Part shown: piece by piece, positions 1 to 7,079 of the stretch
Numbering within the stretch: the first letter of the stretch is position 1
How the letters are laid out: each line of letters opens with the position of its first letter
DNA from: Candidatus Nitrospira nitrosa
Lineage (GTDB): Bacteria > Nitrospirota > Nitrospiria > Nitrospirales > Nitrospiraceae
DNA: 64,000 nt
Assembly: GCF_001458735.1 (NCBI RefSeq)
Contig: NZ_CZQA01000001.1
Coordinates: 1,736,001 to 1,800,000 of the forward strand
Direction of reading: 5' to 3'
Translations under genes and position numbers: made by a program
The notes under the pieces: generated by a model
What the model was told of the DNA's origin: nothing
Database searches by the model: none
Seen by the model: only the letters and a program-made list of their open reading frames with translations

Positions 1-134
1 ACAGGTGCCTTTGAAAAAGAGCCTTCGGACGTATCGGTCTCATGTTGAAGGCAAATGGCAAGGATACTGGTGATACGGTAGAACTCGCGGCGGTCTCTCG
101 GGGAAGATTGCGAGGGGGGTGCATCGGGTGCCAT
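1..134 (-). CDS. Partial N-terminus, possible PilZ-domain protein
   Basis: An open frame on the minus strand starts at an ATG (134) and runs off the left edge. It encodes about 44 residues: a Pro/Ser-rich start followed by a DRREFYRITSILAI stretch. That stretch resembles the Arg-rich lead (RRxxxR) and first strand of PilZ domains that bind cyclic di-GMP. No strong ribosome binding site is visible and the frame also stays open upstream, so the start is uncertain. A competing plus-strand tail ending at 48 is also open. PilZ is an inference from one motif only. Confidence 0.3.
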   Translation of the reverse strand, partial: MAPDAPPSQSSPRDRREFYRITSILAICLQHETDTSEGSFSKAP

Positions 135-556
135 GGTAATCGGAAGTATATCCAAAACGGGGGCGCCAATCCATTGATCGGTTGTCGCCGACCGCGCCGA
201 GTCGGCGGGCGGTGAGCCAGATGGCCTACAACGAACGATTGGCGGCACTGATCAAAGAATAAGTCACATGCCAAAAGGTGTGGAGGAGAAGCTTATGTTC
301 TCTGGTATCAGTCTAGTTACTGCGAGGTGGGGTAATCGTATGGCTAACATGGATACGATCCGATTTGACTCGTTGGTTTTCGACTCCTCCCACTCGTGCC
401 GCCGAGACGAGTCATTTGGGTAGTTGGATCTCTCATGAGGTGTCGATCGGTTCAGCTCTTTCCTTATCTGCAACAGTCCCGGTGTTATGCGCACGCTCTG
501 TGGTTTGAACAGAAAGAGGAGGCTCGCGATTTACAAGCGGCTGGCAGATTGTTAGG
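135..556. other. Gap without a convincing gene
   Basis: About 420 bases between the partial minus-strand gene and cstA. A minus-strand open frame (264-494) has no family resemblance and is probably chance. A short plus-strand frame ending at 262 is open only from 140. The stretch presumably holds the cstA promoter and leader, but I cannot point to a convincing -35/-10 pair. Confidence 0.5.
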
Positions 557-565
557 ATGCCGCGC

Positions 566-2575
566 ATGAACGCTGCGGTGAATCTGCTCTGGGTGTTTCT
601 ATCCGGCCTCGCTGCGCTGGCGCTGGCTCATGTGGTCGGCGCGGTGAATCCCACTGAAAAAGTGAATGGACTTTGGCTGGTGGTGGCGGCGGCCTGTATC
701 TATGTCCTGGCCTATCGGTTCTATGGCCGTTGGTTGGCCAGGCACGTCGTCGGACTCAATAATCAGCATGTGACGCCGGCGGTGCGGCTCAATGATGGCG
801 TTAATTTCCACCCTACCAATAAAGTCGTTCTCTTCGGCCACCATTTTGCGGCGATTGCGGGAGCCGGGCCGTTGCTGGGGCCGGTGCTCGCCGCGCAGTT
901 TGGGTTCATGCCAGGGTTTCTCTGGCTGGTGATTGGTGCGGTGCTGGCAGGGGCAGTGCAGGACTTCATCATTCTGGTGGCTTCGATGCGGCGCAATGGG
1001 CGTTCACTCCCTGAGATTGCTCACGATGAGCTCGGGTCCGTTACCGGAACGGCGACGGCTGTGGCGGTGCTCTTTATTGTGGTAGTGGCTTTGGCGGGAT
1101 TGGGGTTTGCCGTCGTGAATGCGCTCTATCACAATGCCTGGGGGACCTTTACGATTGCAATGACGATTCCCATCGGTCTGCTCATGGGATTTTATCTGCA
1201 GAAATTTCGCCCCGGTGCAGTCGTGGAAGTATCGATACTCGGTGTCCTCCTTCTGATTGCCGCAGTGCTATTCGGTCGTGTGGTGGCGCAGTCGTCCTAC
1301 GCTGGGCTTTTCGAGTTCGAGAAGCCCGCGCTGGTCTGGCTCTTGGCAGGCTATGGGTTTCTTGCCTCGGTATTGCCGGGCTGGATGTTGCTGGTGCCAC
1401 GCGGTTATCTCTCGACCTTCATGAAGCTCGGTGTAGTCTTTTTGCTGGGGCTCGGGGTGATCCTCATGGCGCCGACGATTGAGATGCCGAGAGTCACGAC
1501 GTTCGCCGGCGGTGGTGGACCGATCATTCCAGGCACGCTGTTCCCGTTTCTCTTTATCACCATTGCCTGTGGGGCGATTTCTGGCTTCCACTCACTCGTC
1601 TCATCAGGTACGACGCCGAAAATGATTGAGCTGGAGTCGCAAGCCGTAGTGGGTTATGCGGCAATGCTGTTGGAGAGTTTCGTGGGCGTGATGGCGCTGA
1701 TCGCGGCTTCGGTGTTGATTCCCGGCGATTATCTAGCGATCAATACGACGTTAGGGGCCGATGCACTCGCGATGATGGGCTTTCCCCCTTCGAGAATTGC
1801 CGAGTTGTCACAGATGGTTGAGGTGGATGTGGCAGGGCGTCCAGGCGGCGCCGTGTCTCTTGCCGTTGGCATGGCATCGATCTTTTCCGCCTTGCCCGGA
1901 ATGGCTGGTTTGATGGCCTATTGGTACCAATTTGCGCTGGTATTCGAGGCACTGTTCATCCTGACCACAATCGATACGGGCACACGTGTGGCACGGTATC
2001 TTATCCAAGAGATGGTTGGCCGGGTCTATGCGCCCTTTCGTCGGATGAACTGGGTACCAGGCGTGATGGTGAGTAGTGGCCTGGTTGTGGGAGCCTGGGC
2101 CTATTTGATCGGGACCGGAAGCATTTCGACGATTTGGCCGATGTTCGGTGCGGCAAACCAGCTCCTCGGTATGTTGGCCCTCTGCATCGGGACGACGGTG
2201 CTCATCAAGATGTGGAAATCGCCGTATCTCTGGGTCACGGTGGTGCCGATGTTATTTGTTGGAGTGATTACGTTGACTGGATCGTACGAGATGTTTTGGA
2301 TGTTCTTGAAGAAGGCAGGAACGTTGGCGGCAGGCCAGGCATTTACTCTCTATCTCGATGCGGTCTTGGTCGCTCTGGTCGCTGTGCTTGGGATGATTGT
2401 CTTGAGCGATAGTATCAGGCAGTGGTACGGCTACGTGATCCTGAAGAAGCCCTTCACAACAAGCGAAGTTGTGGTGGTAGCGGGTGGCGGTTCGGCTGGG
2501 CGAATGCAAACCGCAATCTGTCATCACAATGAGGAGAAAGGTTTTAAGCTGCCGCATGGAACTGGGTGTTGCTAG
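566..2575 (+). CDS. cstA: Carbon starvation protein CstA, inner-membrane transporter
   Basis: A very hydrophobic protein of about 669 residues with many membrane segments. It matches the CstA family, including the conserved N-terminal core around GAGPLLGPVLAAQFG and the downstream GAVQDF segment. CstA proteins import peptides or pyruvate under carbon limitation; the substrate here is not readable from sequence. An ATG at 557 is in frame, but the AGGA just before it is better spaced (about 8 bases) for the ATG at 566, which I prefer. It stands alone, followed by a degenerate intergenic repeat and yajQ. Family assignment is firm; physiological role in this organism is inferred. Confidence 0.93.
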   Translation: MNAAVNLLWVFLSGLAALALAHVVGAVNPTEKVNGLWLVVAAACIYVLAYRFYGRWLARHVVGLNNQHVTPAVRLNDGVNFHPTNKVVLFGHHFAAIAGAGPLLGPVLAAQFGFMPGFLWLVIGAVLAGAVQDFIILVASMRRNGRSLPEIAHDELGSVTGTATAVAVLFIVVVALAGLGFAVVNALYHNAWGTFTIAMTIPIGLLMGFYLQKFRPGAVVEVSILGVLLLIAAVLFGRVVAQSSYAGLFEFEKPALVWLLAGYGFLASVLPGWMLLVPRGYLSTFMKLGVVFLLGLGVILMAPTIEMPRVTTFAGGGGPIIPGTLFPFLFITIACGAISGFHSLVSSGTTPKMIELESQAVVGYAAMLLESFVGVMALIAASVLIPGDYLAINTTLGADALAMMGFPPSRIAELSQMVEVDVAGRPGGAVSLAVGMASIFSALPGMAGLMAYWYQFALVFEALFILTTIDTGTRVARYLIQEMVGRVYAPFRRMNWVPGVMVSSGLVVGAWAYLIGTGSISTIWPMFGAANQLLGMLALCIGTTVLIKMWKSPYLWVTVVPMLFVGVITLTGSYEMFWMFLKKAGTLAAGQAFTLYLDAVLVALVAVLGMIVLSDSIRQWYGYVILKKPFTTSEVVVVAGGGSAGRMQTAICHHNEEKGFKLPHGTGCC

Positions 2576-2583
2576 CGGATCTT

Positions 2584-2750
2584 GAAAAAGGCTTCCAGCT
2601 GTGTTCTCGCATCGCTCAGAGGCTCGACATACGGAAGAGCGTGTCTCTCGCCTCTACGCTCGCTGCGGCCTTGATCAGTGAAATGCGCGTCTTGGCGCGC
2701 TGGGGTACGCGGGTGAGAACGAAGACCTTTTTGAACATCCGAAAGTCGGA
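2584..2750. repeat. Degenerate intergenic repeat, copy 1
   Basis: The cstA-yajQ gap contains a stretch with TGTTCT, an ACATACGGAAGAG block, GCTCGCTGCGGCCTT and TTTTTGAACATCC in order. A second, more degenerate copy with the same order of blocks lies at about 3300-3420 on the other side of yajQ. A 69-codon open frame over this copy looks like chance. I recall similar elements being common between genes in Nitrospira, but could not search for this. Confidence 0.45.
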
Positions 2751-2778
2751 AACGAACAGAAAGATGAGAGGATGAATC

Positions 2779-3276
2779 ATGGCTGATCAGTTTTCATTCG
2801 ATGTCGTCTCAGAAGTGAACATGCAGGAGTTGAAGAATGCGCTGGATCAGGCGACAAAGGAGATCAAGCAGCGGTTCGACTTCAAGGACTCGAAGACGGA
2901 GATTACTCTGAAAGAGAAAGAAAAGGAGCTGCTGGTGGTGTCAGACGATGACTACAAGCTCAATGCTGTTCAAGAGATCATTAAGGCCAAGTGCGTGAAA
3001 CGGGGAGTATCATTGAAGGCATTCGACTACGGAACTATTGAACCAGCTTTGAGTGGGACGGTGCGGCAGGTGGCGAAGATACAAAGTGGTCTGGCGTCAG
3101 ACAAAGCGAAAGAGATTACGAAGGCGATCAAGGATTCGAAGCTGAAAGTCCAAGGCCAGATTCAAGGCGAGCAGGTGCGTGTCTTGGGTAAGAGTAAGGA
3201 CGAGCTGCAATCGGCGATTGCCTTCCTCAAGGGGAAAGATTTCGGCATCGATTTGCAGTTTGCAAATTATCGATAG
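2779..3276 (+). CDS. yajQ: YajQ family nucleotide-binding protein
   Basis: A 165-residue cytoplasmic protein matching the YajQ/DUF520 family at full length. It starts MADQFSFDVVSEV and includes the conserved RFDFKDSKTEI segment, which leads into the first of two RNP-like folds, and the ending FGIDLQFANYR. Members bind nucleotides; some (for example Xanthomonas XC_3703) bind cyclic di-GMP and act with transcription factors. That regulatory role is family knowledge and not shown here. It is flanked on both sides by copies of a degenerate intergenic repeat, suggesting a monocistronic unit. Confidence 0.95.
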   Translation: MADQFSFDVVSEVNMQELKNALDQATKEIKQRFDFKDSKTEITLKEKEKELLVVSDDDYKLNAVQEIIKAKCVKRGVSLKAFDYGTIEPALSGTVRQVAKIQSGLASDKAKEITKAIKDSKLKVQGQIQGEQVRVLGKSKDELQSAIAFLKGKDFGIDLQFANYR

Positions 3277-3299
3277 GCAGGACGCTGAAACGGACCCCC

Positions 3300-3420
3300 A
3301 ACCGTGTTCTTGGTCGATCGTCCACATCAACATGCAGAACAGAGCCTCCCTCGGCGTCCGATTCTCCCTGCGGCCTTATTGGATGGCCCGTTTGACTGTT
3401 CTGAAGCAATTGCAGACCTC
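3300..3420. repeat. Degenerate intergenic repeat, copy 2
   Basis: Between yajQ and the propeller lipoprotein, blocks GTGTTCTTGG, CAACATGCAGAACAGAG, CTCGGCGTCCG, CCCTGCGGCCTTA and TTTGACTGTTCTGAAG follow the same order as in the copy upstream of yajQ. It overlaps the possible start of the next gene, so the repeat may have supplied that start codon. Confidence 0.35.
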
Positions 3421-4438
3421 TTTGATGGGACATCTGTTCACCTTCCTGGTGTTCGCTGTCGCTCTCGTTGGCTGCGATCGGAGTGATCCGATTGTCCTGA
3501 TTCAGCTCCATCCCAAGAACCCTGACATCATCTACATTGCGACGAATGATTACATCTATAAGACCCGTGACGGGGGTCAGACTTGGGCGAATCTTTCGCG
3601 CGGAATGAGCCATTCCCGTGTGATCGCCATGGCTGTTGACCCCGCGTATCCCGCGACGGTTTATGCGGGAACGAAGGGCGATGCTGTTTACAAGAGCCAC
3701 GATGGAGGACAGCGTTGGGTTTCGATGCGTTCAGGGCTTGATGATGCGACTATCAGCTCCGTCGTGAATCAGTTCCTCTTTGACCCTGCTGATGCGCAGC
3801 ATATCTTCATCGCCACGACGATGGGTGTGTTTGAAACCAAGAATGGTGGAGAACAGTGGGTCAAGAAAATGGAGGGCATGAAAGAGGTCTTGATGGTCGT
3901 GACCCTTGGAATAGATCCCACTCGTCCGTCGATTCTCTACGCAGGAACGAGCGGGGGCGTCTATAGATCGACTGATCAGGTTGGCCATTGGGAAAAGGTA
4001 AACAACGGACTCGTTCCACCGAATATGGTGAAGACCTCAAGAGCCTTGAACGTGACAGCGATACTGGTCGACCCCTATGAATCTGATACCGTGTACGCGG
4101 CTACCTTGGCAGGGATGTACAAGACTACAGATGGTGCCAAATCCTGGAAGCGCATTGGGGAATCGCTTGCAGATCAAATGGTTATGGGGATGGTGCTTGA
4201 TCGAGCGCGACGAGGCGTACTCTATATCACGGGGCGTGATGGGGTGCACCGAAGTGAGGATGGCGGGGCAACCTGGAAGGCAATCAACAATGGATTGATG
4301 ACTACGAATGTCAGAGCCCTCGCTCAAAGCGAGGTCAATCCGAGGGTGCTCTATGCCGGTACCAACGGAAGCGGGCTCTATCGGAGCCAGGATGCAGGCG
4401 AGACGTGGGAGCCGATGCCGTTGGTAGGTGGGGGGTAG
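3383..4438 (+). CDS. Beta-propeller lipoprotein with seven Asp-box (BNR/YCF48-like) repeats
   Basis: The N-terminus has a positively charged start, a hydrophobic stretch and a lipobox ending VALVGC, so it is probably an exported lipoprotein with Cys31 lipidated. The rest carries seven repeats built on an Asp-box (DGGQTW, DGGQRW, NGGEQW, a degenerate one, DGAKSW, DGGATW, DAGETW) separated by blade-like strands with DP and YAGT motifs. This predicts a seven-bladed propeller like YCF48/sortilin-type proteins. Role unknown: sugar, protein or polymer binding are all possible. The start is uncertain; 3425 is an alternative that leaves a shorter, less charged signal. Longer upstream frames overlap yajQ and are unlikely. 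Confidence 0.75.
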   Translation: MARLTVLKQLQTSLMGHLFTFLVFAVALVGCDRSDPIVLIQLHPKNPDIIYIATNDYIYKTRDGGQTWANLSRGMSHSRVIAMAVDPAYPATVYAGTKGDAVYKSHDGGQRWVSMRSGLDDATISSVVNQFLFDPADAQHIFIATTMGVFETKNGGEQWVKKMEGMKEVLMVVTLGIDPTRPSILYAGTSGGVYRSTDQVGHWEKVNNGLVPPNMVKTSRALNVTAILVDPYESDTVYAATLAGMYKTTDGAKSWKRIGESLADQMVMGMVLDRARRGVLYITGRDGVHRSEDGGATWKAINNGLMTTNVRALAQSEVNPRVLYAGTNGSGLYRSQDAGETWEPMPLVGGG

Positions 4439-4447
4439 TGGGGCGGA

Positions 4448-5551
4448 TTATCGGCGTTGGCTGTTTAAATCGGAATCCCCGATTGCGGCACCGACTCCCC
4501 GGCGAGGAACGGTGGAAGATCCGTCACGATTTTGCGAGTGATCAACGGCAAAGCCTGTGCTGCTGGACATACTGGTGTCTTGGATATCTGTGCCTGGTCG
4601 ATGGGGGAGTTCACTGTCATGAATAGTCTCTCCTCGACGAGGTCGAAGTGACTCATTCACATTGCTGTAAGGAGAAACTGAGGCGCCGATATCCGCGCCA
4701 AAGTTGGCATTCAGTCTGGTGTCTTCAATGTCTCCACCGATTCGTGAGCGCAAGGTCGTGTCTTGAATATCCATTCCTGTTGGTGCGGAGGAGGGGGGCT
4801 TTTTCGTCTGGAACTCTCTCTTGATCGCTTCTTCCTCCTCGTGAATGTGCAATCTGGCGCGCCCACTGCTCTCATAGTCAACGTCTTTCAGGTTCTGCTG
4901 TGCGTCATCCAGTTTCTCCAGGCGGTCGTGGAGGCGAAGCAGGTCTTCGCGAGCACGTGCGACGGTTCCAACAATTTCACTGAGCGTGAACTGTCGCGCA
5001 AATGTCCCAAGTTTTGGGGCAACTCCTGGACCACCGCCTAGGCCCCCATTTCCCGTGCCGTTTCCTGGGCCTGCAGTGGTGGCTCCCTCTCCCTTCCCAA
5101 ATCCTGCCGAATTATAGATGCCTTTTTGCTGGACCGCTTTGAGGATATGGTTCGCCTCGTCGATGAGGTCCACAATATCCGCGGATGCATCGCCGTCCGT
5201 GAGACAGCAGGACACAAACGTTCGATAGCGATCAGAAAACCGCGAAGCGGCATTTTGTAAGTCGACGACTTTGATCGGGTCACGCTCTGGGAGGTCAAAT
5301 CCTCGATTTCGTACGGACTCTTGAAACAATTCAATGGCCTGCTGGTCATAGAGAGGCTTGCATCCGGAGCTTTTGCCGGTCGAAATCTGCTGATCAGGTG
5401 TCTTGTTCGGACACCAAAACACCTGAGCCGGTGGATTGAGTGGGTTGTCGGGATTGAAATCTTTCGCCATGGCTTGCCCTGGGGCAAGGAATAAGGCAGT
5501 GATAGAAAGGGAAATACCTGTAAGGAAATAAATTAGGGTAGTTTTCCACAT
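4448..5551 (-). CDS. Exported hypothetical protein with degenerate GxDIxDTxL repeat tail
   Basis: 367 residues, not recognised. It begins MWKTTLIYFLTGISLSITALF with a signal-peptide pattern ending in AMA, so it is probably periplasmic or extracellular. The middle has Cys residues (FWCPNK, SSGC, SCCLTDG), a Gly/Asn-rich linker (GNGTGNGGLGGGPG) and a charged helical region likely to form a coiled coil. The C-terminal third has at least five degenerate repeats of about 13-20 residues with consensus G-x-[DT]-I-x-D-[ST]-x-[LM], such as GMDIQDTTL, GGDIEDTRL, GETIHDSEL, GTDIQDTSM and GAAIGDSDL. A start 15 codons upstream is possible, but the signal peptide favours this one. It converges on the propeller lipoprotein. 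Confidence 0.7.
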   Translation of the reverse strand: MWKTTLIYFLTGISLSITALFLAPGQAMAKDFNPDNPLNPPAQVFWCPNKTPDQQISTGKSSGCKPLYDQQAIELFQESVRNRGFDLPERDPIKVVDLQNAASRFSDRYRTFVSCCLTDGDASADIVDLIDEANHILKAVQQKGIYNSAGFGKGEGATTAGPGNGTGNGGLGGGPGVAPKLGTFARQFTLSEIVGTVARAREDLLRLHDRLEKLDDAQQNLKDVDYESSGRARLHIHEEEEAIKREFQTKKPPSSAPTGMDIQDTTLRSRIGGDIEDTRLNANFGADIGASVSPYSNVNESLRPRRGETIHDSELPHRPGTDIQDTSMSSSTGFAVDHSQNRDGSSTVPRRGVGAAIGDSDLNSQRR

Positions 5552-5749
5552 AATTTCATTCTCTAACTCAAGGTTGTAGAAGTCAATGAAACTCAAAGAG
5601 TTGGATGGTCTGAGTGGATGGAGTTGAGCTGAAAGCGGTAAATGATATGGCCACTTAGATCTATAACGGCAGAAGAATTAGCCTCCATGACGAGTGCCAT
5701 CTTGAACGTTATCTACAGGTACAACGAGCTGTAAGTCACTGAAATGCAG

Positions 5750-5777
5750 TTGACAACCAGAAATGCGAGAGTATACT
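5750..5777 (+). promoter_or_regulatory. Sigma-70 type promoter of the dcw cluster
   Basis: TTGACA at 5750-5755 and TATACT at 5772-5777 are separated by 16 bases, very near consensus. Transcription would start at about 5783-5785, immediately before the MraZ-type repeats and only about 28 bases before the rsmH start codon. It is the only near-consensus promoter I noticed ahead of the 15-gene wall and division cluster. Confidence 0.75.
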
Positions 5778-5788
5778 CGCTCGAGTGG

Positions 5789-5814
5789 TGGGTGAAAGTG
5801 GTGGTTAGTGGGTG
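5789..5814 (+). promoter_or_regulatory. MraZ-box operator (three 10-bp-spaced repeats)
   Basis: TGGGTG (5789-5794), TGGTGG (5799-5804) and TGGGTG (5809-5814) sit exactly 10 bases apart, separated by AAAG and TTAG. This is the spacing and core sequence of MraZ-binding boxes known upstream of mraZ in many bacteria. Here they lie just downstream of the predicted transcription start, and the third repeat overlaps the GTG start of rsmH. No mraZ gene is in the window. Assignment is by pattern; binding is inferred. Confidence 0.7.
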
Positions 5815-6729
5815 AAAAAGATTGCTAGTGAATCGCCGCACATATCCGTGTTTGGGAAGGAAGTATGCGAAAGGCTTGTTCTCCATCAGCCCGTTACTAT
5901 TTTGGACTGCACGGTGGGGTATGGTGGGCATGCTGAGTTGCTCTTGGAGTCTGGTCAGCCGGGAACGAAGGTCATTGGCTTAGATCGCGATCCCGAAGCG
6001 ATTGAGTTCAGTCGGCAGCGGTTGCGTCGATTTGGAGATCACATCGTGTTGCGTCACGGCAATCATCGAGACTTAAAGCAACATCTTGCAGAGGTCGGTG
6101 TTGAGACCGTGGGGGGAGTGCTCTTTGATTTTGGGATTTCTTCTCCACAGATAGACAATGCTGCAAGGGGATTCAGCTTTCAGCAAGATGGCCCCCTCGA
6201 TATGCGTATGGACCGGTCGATAGGTCCCACTGCCACCGATGTAGTGAACACCAGCCCAGAGTCTATGCTTGCGGACATTATTTATCAGTTTGGAGAGGAG
6301 CGGTATGCACGGCGGATTGCCGGGGCCATTGTGCGGGAACGACATCGTTGTCGGATTGAGACGACAGGGGCGTTGGCTGCAGTCATCGCTCGCTCAGTGC
6401 CGTCATCGTATCGACACGGTCGAATTCATTGCGCAACGCGGACGTTTCAGGCCATTCGCATCGCTGTGAACCAAGAGCTTGAGAGTATTGAGCCGTCACT
6501 TCGAGATGCGACAGACGTTCTGTCGGAGGGGGGGAGAATCTGCGCGATTTCTTTTCACTCTCTTGAAGACCGCGTGGTCAAGCATACGTTCCGGTCTCTG
6601 GCGCAAGGGCCTCAGGCACAACTTTCCTTGTGCACGAAGAAGCCAGTCGTTCCATCCAGGGAAGAGTGTGAGAGAAACCCACGGTCGCGAAGCGCTAAAT
6701 TGCGTGTTGCTGAACGTCAACCGAAGTAG
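5812..6729 (+). CDS. rsmH: 16S rRNA (cytosine-1402-N4) methyltransferase RsmH
   Basis: 305 residues, the usual length for RsmH (MraW). The SAM-binding Rossmann region (DCTVGYGGHAELLL) and the family stretch ISSPQIDNAARGFSF with DGPLDMRMD are clear, as is the C-terminal SFHSLEDR motif. The enzyme N4-methylates C1402 in the 16S rRNA P-site. A TAG at 5806-5808 closes the frame upstream, so the GTG at 5812 is the first available start; it lies inside the last MraZ repeat with only a weak ribosome binding site. It is the first gene of the dcw cluster, with ftsL 8 bases downstream. Confidence 0.96.
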   Translation: MKKIASESPHISVFGKEVCERLVLHQPVTILDCTVGYGGHAELLLESGQPGTKVIGLDRDPEAIEFSRQRLRRFGDHIVLRHGNHRDLKQHLAEVGVETVGGVLFDFGISSPQIDNAARGFSFQQDGPLDMRMDRSIGPTATDVVNTSPESMLADIIYQFGEERYARRIAGAIVRERHRCRIETTGALAAVIARSVPSSYRHGRIHCATRTFQAIRIAVNQELESIEPSLRDATDVLSEGGRICAISFHSLEDRVVKHTFRSLAQGPQAQLSLCTKKPVVPSREECERNPRSRSAKLRVAERQPK

Positions 6730-6737
6730 GAGCTGTC

Positions 6738-7079
6738 ATGAAAATCTTGGCTGTTCTTCTTGGGCTGTGTCTGGTGTTCGGGTTTGTGTGGGAGCGAGTC
6801 GATATGGTTCGAGTTGGCTATCAGATCGAACGGCTGAAGCACGATAAAACTGTGTTGGAGCGACAACGGGATGAATTAAAAGTGCAGTTCTCCACCTTGA
6901 GTGCATCCGGTCGAATCGCCCGGATGGCGACCAAAGAGCTGGGGATGAATTTGCCGCAGCAAGGGCAGGTCATATTAGTTCAGTTCAGGCCCGGGAGTAT
7001 GCAGCCAATGGCCGTTGCCGATGTTGCACCCGTAGAAGTCCGAGTCGCGAAGAACGACCTTCTGGCTAGGAGGTACTAG
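6738..7079 (+). CDS. ftsL: Cell division protein FtsL
   Basis: 113 residues with one N-terminal membrane segment (about 3-18) followed by a heptad-rich region (QIERLKHDKTVLERQRDEL) typical of the FtsL/DivIC coiled coil. Sequence conservation in FtsL is low, so the call rests on size, topology and position between rsmH and ftsI, which is the canonical dcw order. FtsL would pair with FtsB and FtsQ in the divisome and help activate FtsWI. Its stop overlaps the ftsI start by one base, indicating translational coupling. Confidence 0.85.
   Translation: MKILAVLLGLCLVFGFVWERVDMVRVGYQIERLKHDKTVLERQRDELKVQFSTLSASGRIARMATKELGMNLPQQGQVILVQFRPGSMQPMAVADVAPVEVRVAKNDLLARRY

Noticed and set aside
264-494. 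Minus-strand frame upstream of cstA.
   Set aside because: No start signal or resemblance; composition like non-coding sequence.
2566-2775. 69-codon frame after cstA.
   Set aside because: It overlaps the degenerate intergenic repeat, has no family resemblance and ends just before yajQ.
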